Positions 52,256-62,125 are shown, counted from the stretch's first letter. The stretch is DNA of 64,000 nucleotides from JANYHF01 sp031393505 (GCA_031393505.1 JANMVX010000242.1:1-64000), one strand, 5' to 3'. A program made the numbers and translations. Notes: a model not told the origin generated them from the sequence alone.

Positions 52256-54304
52256 TTACGCCGCCTGCTTGGCGTGATGCGCCAGCACCTGGTCGGCGAT
52301 CCGTCCCGTGATCTCGGCCAGATGATCGAACTTGGCCGTGAACGTCCCAACGCCCGAGGTGGCCGAGCGCAGTTCCACGATCAGGTTCTGGATCTCGGCT
52401 TCCGGGATCTGGCACAGCACCACATCCCAGCCATCCCAGCCTTCGCGGGCGTTAAATCCCAATATTTGCCCGCGGCGGGACGGGATGATGCCGTTCACCT
52501 TGGCCGTTGCATCCGACGGCACGGCGATTTCCACCGACATCACCGGCTCCAGCAGCACGGGCGCGCAATCGGGCATGCCCTCCTGCATGGCGATGCGGGC
52601 AGCTTGCCGGAACGCCATGTCGGACGAGTCCACCGAATGGTACGACCCATCGACCAGCGCGACGTGCACGTCCACCACTTGGAAGCCGAGCGGGCCTTGC
52701 TTGAGGTAGTCCTCGACCCCGATTTCCACGGAGCCGAAGAAATTGCGCGGCACCGCCCCGCCGACAATCCGCTCCTCGAACTGGAAGCCTTCTCCCCGCT
52801 CCAGCGGTTTTATCGTCAGCATGACATCGCCGAACTGTCCGTGCCCGCCTGATTGTTTTTTATGACGACCACGGATCGATATCGATTTCCGTATCGTCTC
52901 CTTATACGGCACCTGCCGGCCTTGCGTTTCGACCAGCACGCCGTATTTCCGCATTAGCTTCTCGCGCGCCACCCGCAGGTGCATCTCGCCCTGGCCAGAC
53001 AGCACCATCTGGTGCGTCTCCTGGCTGTGCGTAAACGTCAGCGACGGATCCTCCTCGATGATGCGCTGGACGGCGGCGGTGAGCTTCACTTCGTCCTTCT
53101 TCTCCTTCACCGCAATCGCCACATGGAACACCGGCTCCTGCGCCGCGCTGGCTCCGATCCCCGTGACGGCCGCCTTATCCGTGGTCAGCGTTTCGCCCGT
53201 AACTATGTGCTCCAGCCGCCCGAGCGCCACCGTTTCGCCGGCCTTGGCCGTACCGCGCTTAATGGCCTCCTGGCCCTTCAGCGTGAAAATGCCCGCGACC
53301 CGCTCCTCCTTCTCGCCGGCCTTGACGCCAGCACTATCGGCAATTTCTCCCGCCAGCACCCGCGCCACCGACATTTTTCCGCCGTGCGCCGTATGCAGCG
53401 TTTTAACGACGTAAGCTGCTGATTTCGCTCCGCTCACGCCCAATCTCTTGGCGGTCTGTTCCACCGTCGGCGCATCATGGCGAAGTGTCTTCAGCAGCCG
53501 GAGAATACCATTACCATGCTCCGCCGACCCAATCAGCACCGGACAGATCTTGCCGTCCCGCAGCTCCTGCGTCAGGTCGTCAAAAATCTTGTCGCGCGGT
53601 GGCGGAATGTCGGAGAGCAGCTGCTCCATGAGCGAATCGTCGTAGTCGGCCAGCTGCTCCAGCATGTGATAGCGCGCCTCGCTTTCGCGCGCCCGCACAT
53701 CGGCGGGAATGTCGATCACTTCGCTCTGCGCGTGCTCGCGATACACAAAGGCCCGCTCCAGCGCGAGGTCGACAAAGCCGGTGGCGATGCCGTCCTTCCA
53801 GATCGGCACCTGGCGCAACACCAGCGGCCGCCGGCTCGCGGGCTGCAGCAGCGGGATGAGATCGCGCACGCGCATCTCCGCCTTGTCGATCTTGTTGAGG
53901 AACAAGAGGTGCGGAATGCCGCGATCCTCGAGCTGGCGCAGGATCAGCTGCAGCGCCGGCACCTTCTTGGGATCGGGCTCGCACACGGCGACGGCGACAT
54001 CGCTGGCGATCAACGCGGCGGCGGCCTCATGCTGGAACTCGATGGAACCGGGACAGTCGAGAAACGTGTACTGATCGCCCATGAACTCGGCGGTGGCGAT
54101 GTTCATCTCCACGCTCATGGCGTGGGCGCGCGCCTCCGGGCTGGCGTCGCCGATGGTGTTGTTGGCCGCGACGGTTCCCTGGCGCGGGATGGCCCCGGTG
54201 CGGGCCAGAATGGCCTCCAGCAACGTGGTCTTGCCCGACAGATACGGGCCGACGAGCGAGATCAAACGGCACTGTCTACCGGCGTGGGTAGCGGTGTCAC
54301 CCAT
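52256..54304 (-). CDS. Elongation factor G-like GTPase (EF-G paralogue)
   Basis: A 682-residue translational GTPase with the five-domain plan of EF-G. The G1 loop is GPYLSGKTTL (19-28), lacking the usual GHxDxGKTT. G3 is DCPGS (83-87) where EF-G has DTPGH, so the catalytic His is replaced by Ser. G4 is NKID (137-140). Domain IV keeps FGSVEIGVEDYLKQG and PGxVDVxVAL-like blocks. This paralogue family is separate from the ribosomal translocase FusA; its job is not established. Loss of His suggests slow or altered GTP hydrolysis. ATG 54304 has GGGGAGG upstream. Confidence 0.88.
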   Translation of the reverse strand: MGDTATHAGRQCRLISLVGPYLSGKTTLLEAILARTGAIPRQGTVAANNTIGDASPEARAHAMSVEMNIATAEFMGDQYTFLDCPGSIEFQHEAAAALIASDVAVAVCEPDPKKVPALQLILRQLEDRGIPHLLFLNKIDKAEMRVRDLIPLLQPASRRPLVLRQVPIWKDGIATGFVDLALERAFVYREHAQSEVIDIPADVRARESEARYHMLEQLADYDDSLMEQLLSDIPPPRDKIFDDLTQELRDGKICPVLIGSAEHGNGILRLLKTLRHDAPTVEQTAKRLGVSGAKSAAYVVKTLHTAHGGKMSVARVLAGEIADSAGVKAGEKEERVAGIFTLKGQEAIKRGTAKAGETVALGRLEHIVTGETLTTDKAAVTGIGASAAQEPVFHVAIAVKEKKDEVKLTAAVQRIIEEDPSLTFTHSQETHQMVLSGQGEMHLRVAREKLMRKYGVLVETQGRQVPYKETIRKSISIRGRHKKQSGGHGQFGDVMLTIKPLERGEGFQFEERIVGGAVPRNFFGSVEIGVEDYLKQGPLGFQVVDVHVALVDGSYHSVDSSDMAFRQAARIAMQEGMPDCAPVLLEPVMSVEIAVPSDATAKVNGIIPSRRGQILGFNAREGWDGWDVVLCQIPEAEIQNLIVELRSATSGVGTFTAKFDHLAEITGRIADQVLAHHAKQAA

Positions 54305-54503
54305 AGGAACCTCCCCTTTTTTGGGGGCTAGCGGCAACCCGGGACGGGTGCTGTCGGCCCCGATGGGGCATGGTGACGCGGGGAGGGGTGGGGGTCAAGG
54401 GGGTCGGAGGGGGATAGGGTTGGTTATCGTTGCTGACGCCGTTGCGGCACACGTTTTGGGGATCGACTTGCGCGGTTCCGTTTGGTGCGCGTAAAGTCTG
54501 GCG

Positions 54504-55046
54504 ATGGCAAACACCCAATTCGACGACTTCATCAAGCGCGAAAAGACCCGAGCTGCCGGTGCCGGCAACTTCGATGCGAAGGCGTGCCGCGACGGCTGGG
54601 TGTCGGACGTCGACGCCCTCTACAAGCTCGTCGAGAAATTTATCGGGCCTTACATCAAACGTGGCGATGTGAAGGTTTCCTACAGCGAAGTGGAAATCAA
54701 CGAGGAGCTTTTGGGAGCCTACAAGATTAGGCGGATGCACCTTGCAATTGGGCTACAGCAGGTTGTTTTTACGCCGATCGGGCGCATCATCATTGGCGCC
54801 CAAGGGCGTGTCGATCTGATGGGGCCGACGGGCAAGAAAAAGCTGGTGCGCGTTGACAAGGACGCGACGCGGCCACGGATAACGACATCAGTCTTCCCCG
54901 ACGTGCACTCGATTTCGAGCACGCCCCTGTCTCGCTCAGACAAAGAAATCGTTTGGAAATTCTCGACACCGCCGCCGTCGATCCAGTACCTGGATTTGAC
55001 GGAGGACTCCCTCATGAACTCCATTTTGGAAGTTGCGAATGCCTAA
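54504..55046 (+). CDS. Hypothetical protein, first gene of a HEPN-associated pair
   Basis: A 180-residue soluble protein (FDDFIKREKTRAAGAGNFDA start; beta-rich middle VVFTPIGRIIIGAQGRVDLM; acidic C-terminus LDLTEDSLMNSILEV). I do not recognise a family. Base composition is less GC-rich than its neighbours, which suggests acquisition. The gene overlaps the HEPN-motif gene by eight bases (ATGCCTAA), so the two proteins are made together and probably interact. The 199 bases between it and the EF-G-like gene hold no other gene. Confidence 0.6.
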   Translation: MANTQFDDFIKREKTRAAGAGNFDAKACRDGWVSDVDALYKLVEKFIGPYIKRGDVKVSYSEVEINEELLGAYKIRRMHLAIGLQQVVFTPIGRIIIGAQGRVDLMGPTGKKKLVRVDKDATRPRITTSVFPDVHSISSTPLSRSDKEIVWKFSTPPPSIQYLDLTEDSLMNSILEVANA

Positions 55047-55569
55047 GCGGGTCAGTTTTTCTGGCCAGCAGTTGTCGATGGAAGATATTTCATTACATTA
55101 TCAAGATTTTACCCAATCACTGGTCGCTTATTTCGACAAACGAGATTTGTCCAGATTTTCGGGATACACCTCGTCTGAATTGAATGCGGAACTCGCTGAA
55201 CGACTGGACGAAATTGATAAAATTTCTGCGTTCAACACCTTGGCCGCGATTGAGGCCGTTCTGCGCGTAGATTATCTGCACCGATGCCAAGGGCGAAAGA
55301 AAGACAAGCTCTCTCGTGAATTTCGCATAGCGTTCAAGGATCGCGGCCCACGGATTGGTTTGGACGATGAGATCCTTGAAATCTGGAAGACGCACTATCC
55401 TGATCTCAGGCACATCATTGGCCAATTGCGCGGGGCCTTGAAATTCCGGCATTGGCTGGCGCACGGTCGGTACTGGGAACCGAAGCTGGGCCAGACGTAT
55501 GATTTCGCTGTGGTTTATTCCCTGGCGGAGGAAGTGTTGGCGAATTTTCCACTGTTATCGAAGTCATAG
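55039..55569 (+). CDS. HEPN-motif protein, possible RNase toxin
   Basis: A 176-residue all-helical protein. Near the C-terminus is RHWLAH (Arg137 to His142), the Rx4H signature of HEPN RNases, in the context LKFRHWLAHGRYW. A preceding conserved-looking block AFNTLAAIEAVLRVDYLHRC is the usual first long helix of such domains. HEPN proteins in two-gene units are commonly toxins or defence effectors whose partner neutralises them. The partner candidate is the overlapping gene at 54504. Activity is inferred from the motif only; the fold is not proven. Confidence 0.55.
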   Translation: MPKRVSFSGQQLSMEDISLHYQDFTQSLVAYFDKRDLSRFSGYTSSELNAELAERLDEIDKISAFNTLAAIEAVLRVDYLHRCQGRKKDKLSREFRIAFKDRGPRIGLDDEILEIWKTHYPDLRHIIGQLRGALKFRHWLAHGRYWEPKLGQTYDFAVVYSLAEEVLANFPLLSKS

Positions 55570-55643
55570 TTACAACCATGGCGAGAGTAAGATAGCCAGC
55601 AAGTTACGCAGTGCGGGATCGAATGGGTTTGGTGGCGGATCGC

Positions 55644-56243
55644 CTAGACTTTTGCGAACAGCGGCACTTTCGCCATGTTCTGACACGAGGGCATCCAGAT
55701 CAGCGGCCATTTCGAGTGGCGCACTTCGAGCCAGGGAATCATGCGCTGCCGCACAACTGTCAGAATCGCGTTACGGAACGCGGGGTCTTCGTGCAGCCGG
55801 AGATAATATAGTTCGTCGATGTGGCAGCCGCGCTTGCGGAGTTCGGGGCAGAACTTCCTCGGTCTTTCGAGCACGAACCAGGGCCGGAAAGTGCCGGCTG
55901 GGTAGGTTGGAACTGGTCCACCCCGGGCGAGCCTGCCAACGTTGATGAAGAGCCCGAAGCCATACCGGCTCCTCTGTATCTGTAGCAGGCTCATGCCGCA
56001 GAAAGATGTCTTGCGCCACTCGAGACCGGTTTTTTCGTATCCTAATGGTTTCAGTAGGGCGTCGATATCTGCGGTTAACGAATTGACCACGTCATTGCGC
56101 ATGGACTTCAAGTTTGGGTGTTGCAAATTGCGCATCATATCAGGCGAACCTGCATCCAGCGTGCGAAAGATTTCTGGATTGATCAGGGTTGCCACGACGA
56201 AAGTCTCACCTCGGGCGCGGCCTAGTGAAAGTGAGGTGGTCAT
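55644..56243 (-). CDS. DUF4304-like protein
   Basis: A 199-residue ORF. Residues about 60-190 (DIDALLKPLGYEKTGLEWRK, LLQIQRSRYGFGLFINVGRL) match the DUF4304 pattern, a family of unknown role often found next to toxin or immunity genes. The first 47 residues may not belong: ATG 56102 would give 152 residues starting at the domain edge. ATG 56243 lies two bases after the trhO stop, which favours coupling. GC content is below that of the neighbouring housekeeping genes. It converges on the HEPN gene. Confidence 0.55.
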   Translation of the reverse strand: MTTSLSLGRARGETFVVATLINPEIFRTLDAGSPDMMRNLQHPNLKSMRNDVVNSLTADIDALLKPLGYEKTGLEWRKTSFCGMSLLQIQRSRYGFGLFINVGRLARGGPVPTYPAGTFRPWFVLERPRKFCPELRKRGCHIDELYYLRLHEDPAFRNAILTVVRQRMIPWLEVRHSKWPLIWMPSCQNMAKVPLFAKV

Positions 56244-56245
56244 CG

Positions 56246-56944
56246 CTACCCCACCACCCCCCGCTCATCAAACACATAACACCCACCCTCCCACAAACTC
56301 TCCTCCTTCGGCACCTGCGCCAGGTACGCCAACACGCCGCCGCGCAGGTGGTACACTTCCTTGAACCCCAGCCCCTTCAAATACGCCGACGCCTTCTCGC
56401 AGCGGATGCCGCCAGTGCAGAACATGGCGACCTTTTCGTTTTTGCCCGGATCGAGCGCCGCCCTCACATAGGCCGGCAGGTCGCCGAAGCGGCGCGTCCC
56501 CGGGTTTTTCGCGCCCGGAAAAGTGCCGGCTACCACTTCGTAGACGTTGCGCGTGTCCAAAAGCACCACGTCCGGGGACGAGATCAGCGCGTTCCAGTCC
56601 TTGGGTTCGACATACGTCCCCGACTGGACCGTCGGATCGGCCGAAGGCTGGTCGAAGCGGATGATCTCGCGCTTCACCTTGACGAAGGTGCGGCGGAACG
56701 GGTGCGCCTCGGCCGTCGCGTCCTTGGTGGCGAGGTCGGAAAAGCGCGGGTCGGAGCGGAGGAGGGCGAGGAACGCCGCCATGTTTTCGGGCACGCCAGA
56801 GAGCGTGCCGTTGATGCCTTCGTGCGCCAGCAAGATGGTGCCGCGCAGGGCGTGTGCGGCGAGGGCCGCGAGAAGCGTCGTGCGCAGCGCGTGCGGGTCG
56901 TCGATGGCGGTGAATTTGTAGAAGGAGGAGATCGTGATGGGCAT
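56246..56944 (-). CDS. trhO: tRNA uridine(34) hydroxylase, rhodanese type, C-terminally short
   Basis: A 232-residue UPF0176/TrhO protein. The N-terminal ferredoxin-like domain (about 5-95, GTILLAHEGINGTLSG) is followed by a rhodanese domain with VVLLDTRNVYEV and the active-site CTGGIRCEKASAYL (Cys176). TrhO makes 5-hydroxyuridine at tRNA position 34. Family members usually continue past CYVFDERV with a Cys-containing tail; here the frame ends at once (DERGVVG, TAG) inside a G-rich run. The tail is lost or replaced. ATG 56944 is used since upstream codons are poor. Confidence 0.85.
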   Translation of the reverse strand: MPITISSFYKFTAIDDPHALRTTLLAALAAHALRGTILLAHEGINGTLSGVPENMAAFLALLRSDPRFSDLATKDATAEAHPFRRTFVKVKREIIRFDQPSADPTVQSGTYVEPKDWNALISSPDVVLLDTRNVYEVVAGTFPGAKNPGTRRFGDLPAYVRAALDPGKNEKVAMFCTGGIRCEKASAYLKGLGFKEVYHLRGGVLAYLAQVPKEESLWEGGCYVFDERGVVG

Positions 56945-57156
56945 GAGATCGTAGGTCCTGAACCAGCCAAACGGTCGCCAGCTTTGTGATAATACGAGCA
57001 TCGTTGCAGATGCGTGAACGCGGTCTGCAGCAGCCTCGTCAGCACTGTCATACGCAATTTGCGCAGAGAAATCCTAGTGGGACGCGCGGCTAGGACTGAA
57101 CGTGGTTTTTGCGCCGCTTGCGGCTGTCGGGCGGAGTGGGAGTGCGACTGTCCACG

Positions 57157-58271
57157 TCATCCAGCCGAAGATTGCGGCGCGGATGTGGACTTGGACGGCG
57201 CCAGCAGGCCACCGAGCCAGCGGCGTAGCGGCTCGTCCAGCAGCTTGAGCATTAGCCAGTTCACGGCAACAATAATCGCCAGACTCGCGGCCAGCGCAAC
57301 CGGACCTAGGGGGAGCGGCGTCAACCTCAAGAAGATCCGCTCCATCATATCCAAGAGAGGATAGTGGGTGACATAGATCGGGTAGGACAATGCGCCGAGA
57401 TGTTTGGCCAGCGTCGCCGTCTGCGGCCCCAGTGTCGCATCAATGCCAAGTATCACCAGGGCCGGAAATAAGACCAGAATGCAGACCAACTCAAAATAGA
57501 TGACGCCGATCCACTGCACCCAGCTCACGCCAAGGATGATTGCAAGACCAACGAGCAGACCTGCCAATGGTACGCGCAACCGTGGCAGTCGCCCGTCGCG
57601 GCCAAGTAGAAAGATCGTCAAGCCAGCGAGAAACGAGAAGCCAGCTCTCGGAAATCCACCCCAGAATTGTGTTTCGATAACGCCGAGTTGCGACAACCCC
57701 GGCGGCCAGGATACGGCAAGCAGCCAGACAAGTGAGGCGCACATGGCGGCGCCAAGCGTCCTGCGACCGCAAAACGGCGCCGCCAGGGCATAGATCAGAT
57801 TGACCCAGAGCTCAAAAAACAGCGACCAAACCGGTAGATTGACCGGAAACAATGTAGCGCCGAAGGAATACACCGGTAAAACCAGAAATGCCGCAACAAT
57901 GGCGGTCCAAGTATTGGGCTGATCCCGCCGTGCCGATCAGTCAGGAGAACAAAAATAACTGCCCCCATGGCGGTTCCGATCGCCAACATGGGATAGAGTC
58001 GGATCAGTCGAATTTGCAGAAACTGCCGCAAGGTCATGCTTATCCTCAGCTTGTCGTGATAGGCTTGGCCGATGACATAGCCGCTCAGAACAAAGAAGAA
58101 ATCTACCGCGAGGTAAGCGTTCTGCAACACCGCCCCGTCTGCGATCCACCAGCGCCGATGGAACAGCACGACGATGATCGCGGCGACGCCTCGCATGGCG
58201 TCGAACGACAGGTTGTGCCGTGCAACAAACTGCGGAACTCCAGAAGCTGATGTCTCTTGCACGTATGGCAT
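57157..58271 (-). pseudogene. Acyltransferase 3 family protein (OafA/YrhL-like), frameshifted
   Basis: The N-terminal part (from ATG 58271) reads RHNLSFDAMRGVAAIIVVLF with AVDFFFVLSGYVIG, the start of an integral-membrane O-acyltransferase that decorates surface glycans. At about 57924-57930 (GGCGGGATC on the coding strand) the frame shifts by one. Before it the frame gives LLTDRHGG; after it the continuation DQPNTWTAIVAAFLVLPVYS and FGATLFPVNLPVWSLFFELW is in another frame. One extra G would restore a protein of about 370 residues with some ten membrane segments. It is either a recent mutation or a sequencing error. Confidence 0.75.
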
Positions 58272-58572
58272 CCGATTTGACGATGGTGTCCAAGCCACGC
58301 CAGCACGCGCCAAGGAGACGCGGACCGCAGCATTTAGGGCCGGAAGGCTAGGGCTTACGCCGCACACGGACAAGCGCCGATGTGCATAAGGTAAGTTTTG
58401 CGCGTTTCCCGGGCCCGGGCCATGTTTATCATTGCTTTAAGATTGCGCCGCCGATGGGCGCGTCGACGTGGCATGCGGAACAGCGCCATGGTATCGACGC
58501 TCTTGCGAACGTACCATACCCCTCAAGAGCCATCTCGCCCCCCCCGGTGGCAGCTCATCCGATAGGTCCACT

Positions 58573-60759
58573 ATGCGCAACTATGACCCGCGCCGACTCT
58601 TTGCCACCATTCTTATTGCCGTTGCGCTGTTTGGCTGGCCAGGCGCCACGAGCGCTTTCGCTGCCGACGGTGATACCATCTGGCGGCCGTTGAGGGTCGG
58701 CGCAGGTGGCTGGCTCACCGGCATCGACATCTCGCCCGACGGCTCGACCCGGGTGGTTCGAACCGACACCTATGGCGCCTATCTCTGGGACGATAAGAAG
58801 TCGGCGTGGTCGCAGTTGGTCACGGAAAAGTCCATGCCGCAGCCGCACCTCAATCGGGATTATGCCCACGGTGTCTACGAGATCCGCGTGGCGCCAAGCC
58901 AGCCGGCCAGGCTTTACATGTCGTTTGCCGGCACCGTCTATCGGAGCGACAACCGAGGCGGCACGTGGGCAGCCACCGCTTTCAAGCCGGTGACGATGGA
59001 GCCCAATGACGGCTATCGCATGTTTGGCCAAAAACTGGCCATCGATCCCGTCAACCCCGATGTGGTCTACGCCGGCACGCAAGCCAACGGCCTGTACGCT
59101 ACCCGCGACGGCGGCAAGAGCTGGCAGCAGGTTTCCGCCGTTCCGAAAAGTCAGAAGGGCCGCGACGACCTTCTGCCCGGCATTGCCGGCATCGCTTTCG
59201 ATCCCAGCTCTGGCAGTCTAGAGGGCCGCACCAGGACGATTTATGCGGCAAGCTTTGGCAATGGCGTGTTCCGCAGTCTCGATGCCGGCGCCACCTGGGC
59301 GCTGTTGCCGAATGGCCCGGAGGGGGCCGGCCACGCCAAGATTGCCAAGGATGGCAGCTATTACGTGCAGTCGGGCGACTTGCGCACGATCTGGCGTTTC
59401 GACGCCAGGGGCTGGACCGAGATTACGCCAGGGGCGCAGAATTGGGACACAGTGATCGTGGATCCGCGCGATCCCGCCCGGATCATTGCGGTACGCGAAG
59501 GTGGGATCTTCAATATCAGCTTGGACCGCGGCGCGACCTGGAGCGGCTACATATGGGGTCCAGGCCACAATGCACGTGTGGCGAACGACATACCCTGGCT
59601 GGCCTGGACTAAGGGCGACTACATGCCTACCGGCGACATGATGTTTGATCCGGTGACGCCAGATCGGATCTGGTTCGCCGAGGGCCTTGGAGTCTGGTTC
59701 ACGGATCTGCCCGCCGGCAAGCCCTATCCCTCCCAAGTGTCGTTCACCTCGGTGAGCACGGGCATCGAGCAATTGGTGGCCAATCAGATTGTCGCTCCGC
59801 CGGGCGGCAAACCCTTGGTCGCCAGCTGGGACCAGCCGGTCTTTTACATCGACAACCCGGACGCCTTTCCAGACACCCATGGCCCCGACAACGAGTTGGA
59901 CATTGTCGGCGGCTGGGCCATCGACTACGCGTCCAGCAAGCCGGACTTCGTGGCCGGCATTTTCGACTGGTGGGGCCGGGAAAAATCCGGCTTCTCGACC
60001 GACGGCGGACGGACCTGGTCGCCCTTCGCCAGTTTTCCGCCGTTGGAGCGCTCGATAGGCGGAGCGATCGCCGTCAGCACGCCGAACAACATGATATGGG
60101 CTGCATCGAGCAACCAGCCAGCTTTTGTGACGAAAGACGGCGGGGTTACTTGGACGGTGATCAAGCTTCCGGGCGTTTCCGAAAAGGGTGAGACCGGATG
60201 GAGCTTCGCCTACTATCTCAACCGCCACATTGTGGCGGCCGACCGCGTCGCTCGGGGACGGTTCTATCTCTACAATTACCTCAAGGGTTTGTACCTGACC
60301 AAGGACGGAGGTGACACCTGGTCGTTGGTGAAAAAGGGCGAGATTGTTCAATGGTCGGGCTATAACACCCTGCTCCAGAGTGTTCCCGAGCATGAAGGTC
60401 ATCTCTTCTTCACGGTCGGCCGCCAAAGCGGCGTCGAGCCTGTTGCAACGCCATTCGTGCGCTCATTGGACGGCGGAGCGACCTGGACGCCGGTGCCCAA
60501 TGTCTTGGAAGTCATCACCTTTGGTTTTGGCAAATCGCGCCAACCTGGTGGCTATCCTGCGATCTACATCGTGGGATGGGTGGACCGCAAGTACGGCATC
60601 TGGCGCTCGGATGACAACGCCAGCTCCTGGGCGAGGATCGGCGAGTTTCCGCTTGGAAGTCTGGACGAAATCAAGACTCTGGACGGCGACAAAACTGAGT
60701 ATGGCCGCGTCTACGTCGGCTTCCAGGGCTCGGGCTATGCGTATGGGGCGCTTCGATAG
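58573..60759 (+). CDS. Secreted BNR/GH74-like multi-repeat protein
   Basis: A 728-residue exported protein with a signal peptide (cleavage near AFA at 30). It carries a series of sialidase-type Asp-box (BNR) motifs, SxDxGxTW: YRSDNRGGTWA, TRDGGKSWQ, SLDAGATWA, SLDRGATWS, STDGGRTWS, TKDGGVTWT, TKDGGDTWS, SLDGGATWT and SDDNASSWA. Nine such units suggest two seven-bladed beta-propellers, the plan of GH74 xyloglucanases and relatives. The opening GWLTGIDISPDGSTRVVRTD with TYGAYLW is conserved among these. Enzyme activity is likely but the catalytic Asp pair cannot be assigned safely. Neighbours are surface-polysaccharide genes. The 301 bases before it form a divergent promoter space with no gene. 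Confidence 0.78.
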   Translation: MRNYDPRRLFATILIAVALFGWPGATSAFAADGDTIWRPLRVGAGGWLTGIDISPDGSTRVVRTDTYGAYLWDDKKSAWSQLVTEKSMPQPHLNRDYAHGVYEIRVAPSQPARLYMSFAGTVYRSDNRGGTWAATAFKPVTMEPNDGYRMFGQKLAIDPVNPDVVYAGTQANGLYATRDGGKSWQQVSAVPKSQKGRDDLLPGIAGIAFDPSSGSLEGRTRTIYAASFGNGVFRSLDAGATWALLPNGPEGAGHAKIAKDGSYYVQSGDLRTIWRFDARGWTEITPGAQNWDTVIVDPRDPARIIAVREGGIFNISLDRGATWSGYIWGPGHNARVANDIPWLAWTKGDYMPTGDMMFDPVTPDRIWFAEGLGVWFTDLPAGKPYPSQVSFTSVSTGIEQLVANQIVAPPGGKPLVASWDQPVFYIDNPDAFPDTHGPDNELDIVGGWAIDYASSKPDFVAGIFDWWGREKSGFSTDGGRTWSPFASFPPLERSIGGAIAVSTPNNMIWAASSNQPAFVTKDGGVTWTVIKLPGVSEKGETGWSFAYYLNRHIVAADRVARGRFYLYNYLKGLYLTKDGGDTWSLVKKGEIVQWSGYNTLLQSVPEHEGHLFFTVGRQSGVEPVATPFVRSLDGGATWTPVPNVLEVITFGFGKSRQPGGYPAIYIVGWVDRKYGIWRSDDNASSWARIGEFPLGSLDEIKTLDGDKTEYGRVYVGFQGSGYAYGALR

Positions 60760-60776
60760 GACCCAGGGCTCGGCGG

Positions 60777-62125
60777 TTACGCCGCGCCCAGAACGCCTGC
60801 AGCTGAATGCATCGCTGCGGGGTCGACCGTGCGCGGTCGCGACAACGGGCGTGCGTGTCCAAGGCTGCGGGACAAGCCGACGATCAATCCGACATTCAAT
60901 GCAAACAGATACTGAATCTCGATCGTGACCAGGGCCCATTCGAAGAAGGAATGAATGTAGCACATAAGAAGTCCCGTCGCCAACCCGATCAGCACATCGC
61001 GCTCCTAATGTCGTCCTTGACGCGCCAGCCTTTTCTGAAGGCCATTGCGATGGGAGCAAACAGCACAAGGATCAAACTTATCAAGCCGAAATAACCATTT
61101 TCTGCCATCGTCAGAATATAAGCATTATGCACGTGGGCTGCAAGACTACCATATACCGGCGCCACACCGGCGCGTTCGTTGTAGCCTCCAGTGTTGACTC
61201 TTGTGACGTAGTTATTGGCTCCGATCCCAAACGGATAGTCATCAATCATGAATGTTGCAGCCTTGATGAAGACGGCCCGTTCGTCATAGTCCTGATCAAG
61301 TGGGTTCTCGGCAAACCGCTTATTCAAAGACCCCATAGCGAACGGCGCCGCAATCGCCAGCAGGGCGGCGCAAGACAGCACGACGCCCAGTTTGCCGGCG
61401 CTGAAGCGGCGAATCAGCGAAAAGACGCAAATCAATGCAATTCCAAGAACGAACAAGCCGAGGGTCGCGCGCGACGCTGTCAAAATGACAACGACAGCTC
61501 CGAGCAGAGGCACTGCGGCGGAAATCAGCGACCTCGATTTGGCCATGAAAACCGCGGCAAAAGCCATTGCCGACATGTTGACAATCATACCCAGCATGTT
61601 CTGGTGGCCAAACGTCCCGACCGCTTGGGTCATGCCGTGCGTACGTTGCCAGAGTGTGACGATGGCTTCCAATCCGACGCCCAAAGCCAGCCCCCAAAGT
61701 ACGGCGAGAGCGATGCGGGGATCGCTACAGGCGCGCGATGTCACGACCACCAGGAAAAATACCTTCAGCAGTTGCCAGACATAAAACAGCGACGCGATGG
61801 GAACCGCTGATTGCGTGACGCCGATCAGCACGGCGAACAGGTAAAGGCCCATGGATAGTCGGAAGGGAAATCTTTCGTCCACCTTCGGGCTTGCGAAATA
61901 GGCGATCACCAATAGCAGATCCAGGCCGTTGATCTCGATGCCTTTGACGAACCCCGGCCACAACGCCCAGGAGTTCAACGCCATCAGGAGATGCAGATTG
62001 TCAAAGATGAACGGCATCAATGCTATTGCCGTCCAAAGGCCGGGCACAAGAGTTGGCGTGCGCCGAATCAGCAACGTTACTGGTACGAAGCATAACGCTG
62101 CGAGTCCCAAGAACAACCACTTCAT
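60777..62125 (-). pseudogene. O-antigen ligase (WaaL-like) family gene, frameshifted near the 3' end
   Basis: From ATG 62125 the frame gives a protein with about ten membrane segments. It includes the ligase-type segment GTFGHQNMLGMIVNMSAMAF and the large periplasmic loop ending HVHNAYILTMAENGYFGLIS, as in O-antigen ligases and polymerases. At about 60995 the frame hits TGA after DDIRSAMC. One base away it continues VLIGLATGLLMCYIHSFFEW and on to 60777. The break removes the last two membrane segments. The missing base is in an AGCGCGATG context. It is a mutation or a read error. Confidence 0.75.

Noticed and set aside
59218..60426. 402-codon minus-strand ORF over the BNR-repeat gene
   Set aside because: The plus-strand reading carries nine Asp-box motifs and a signal peptide; the antisense reading has none.
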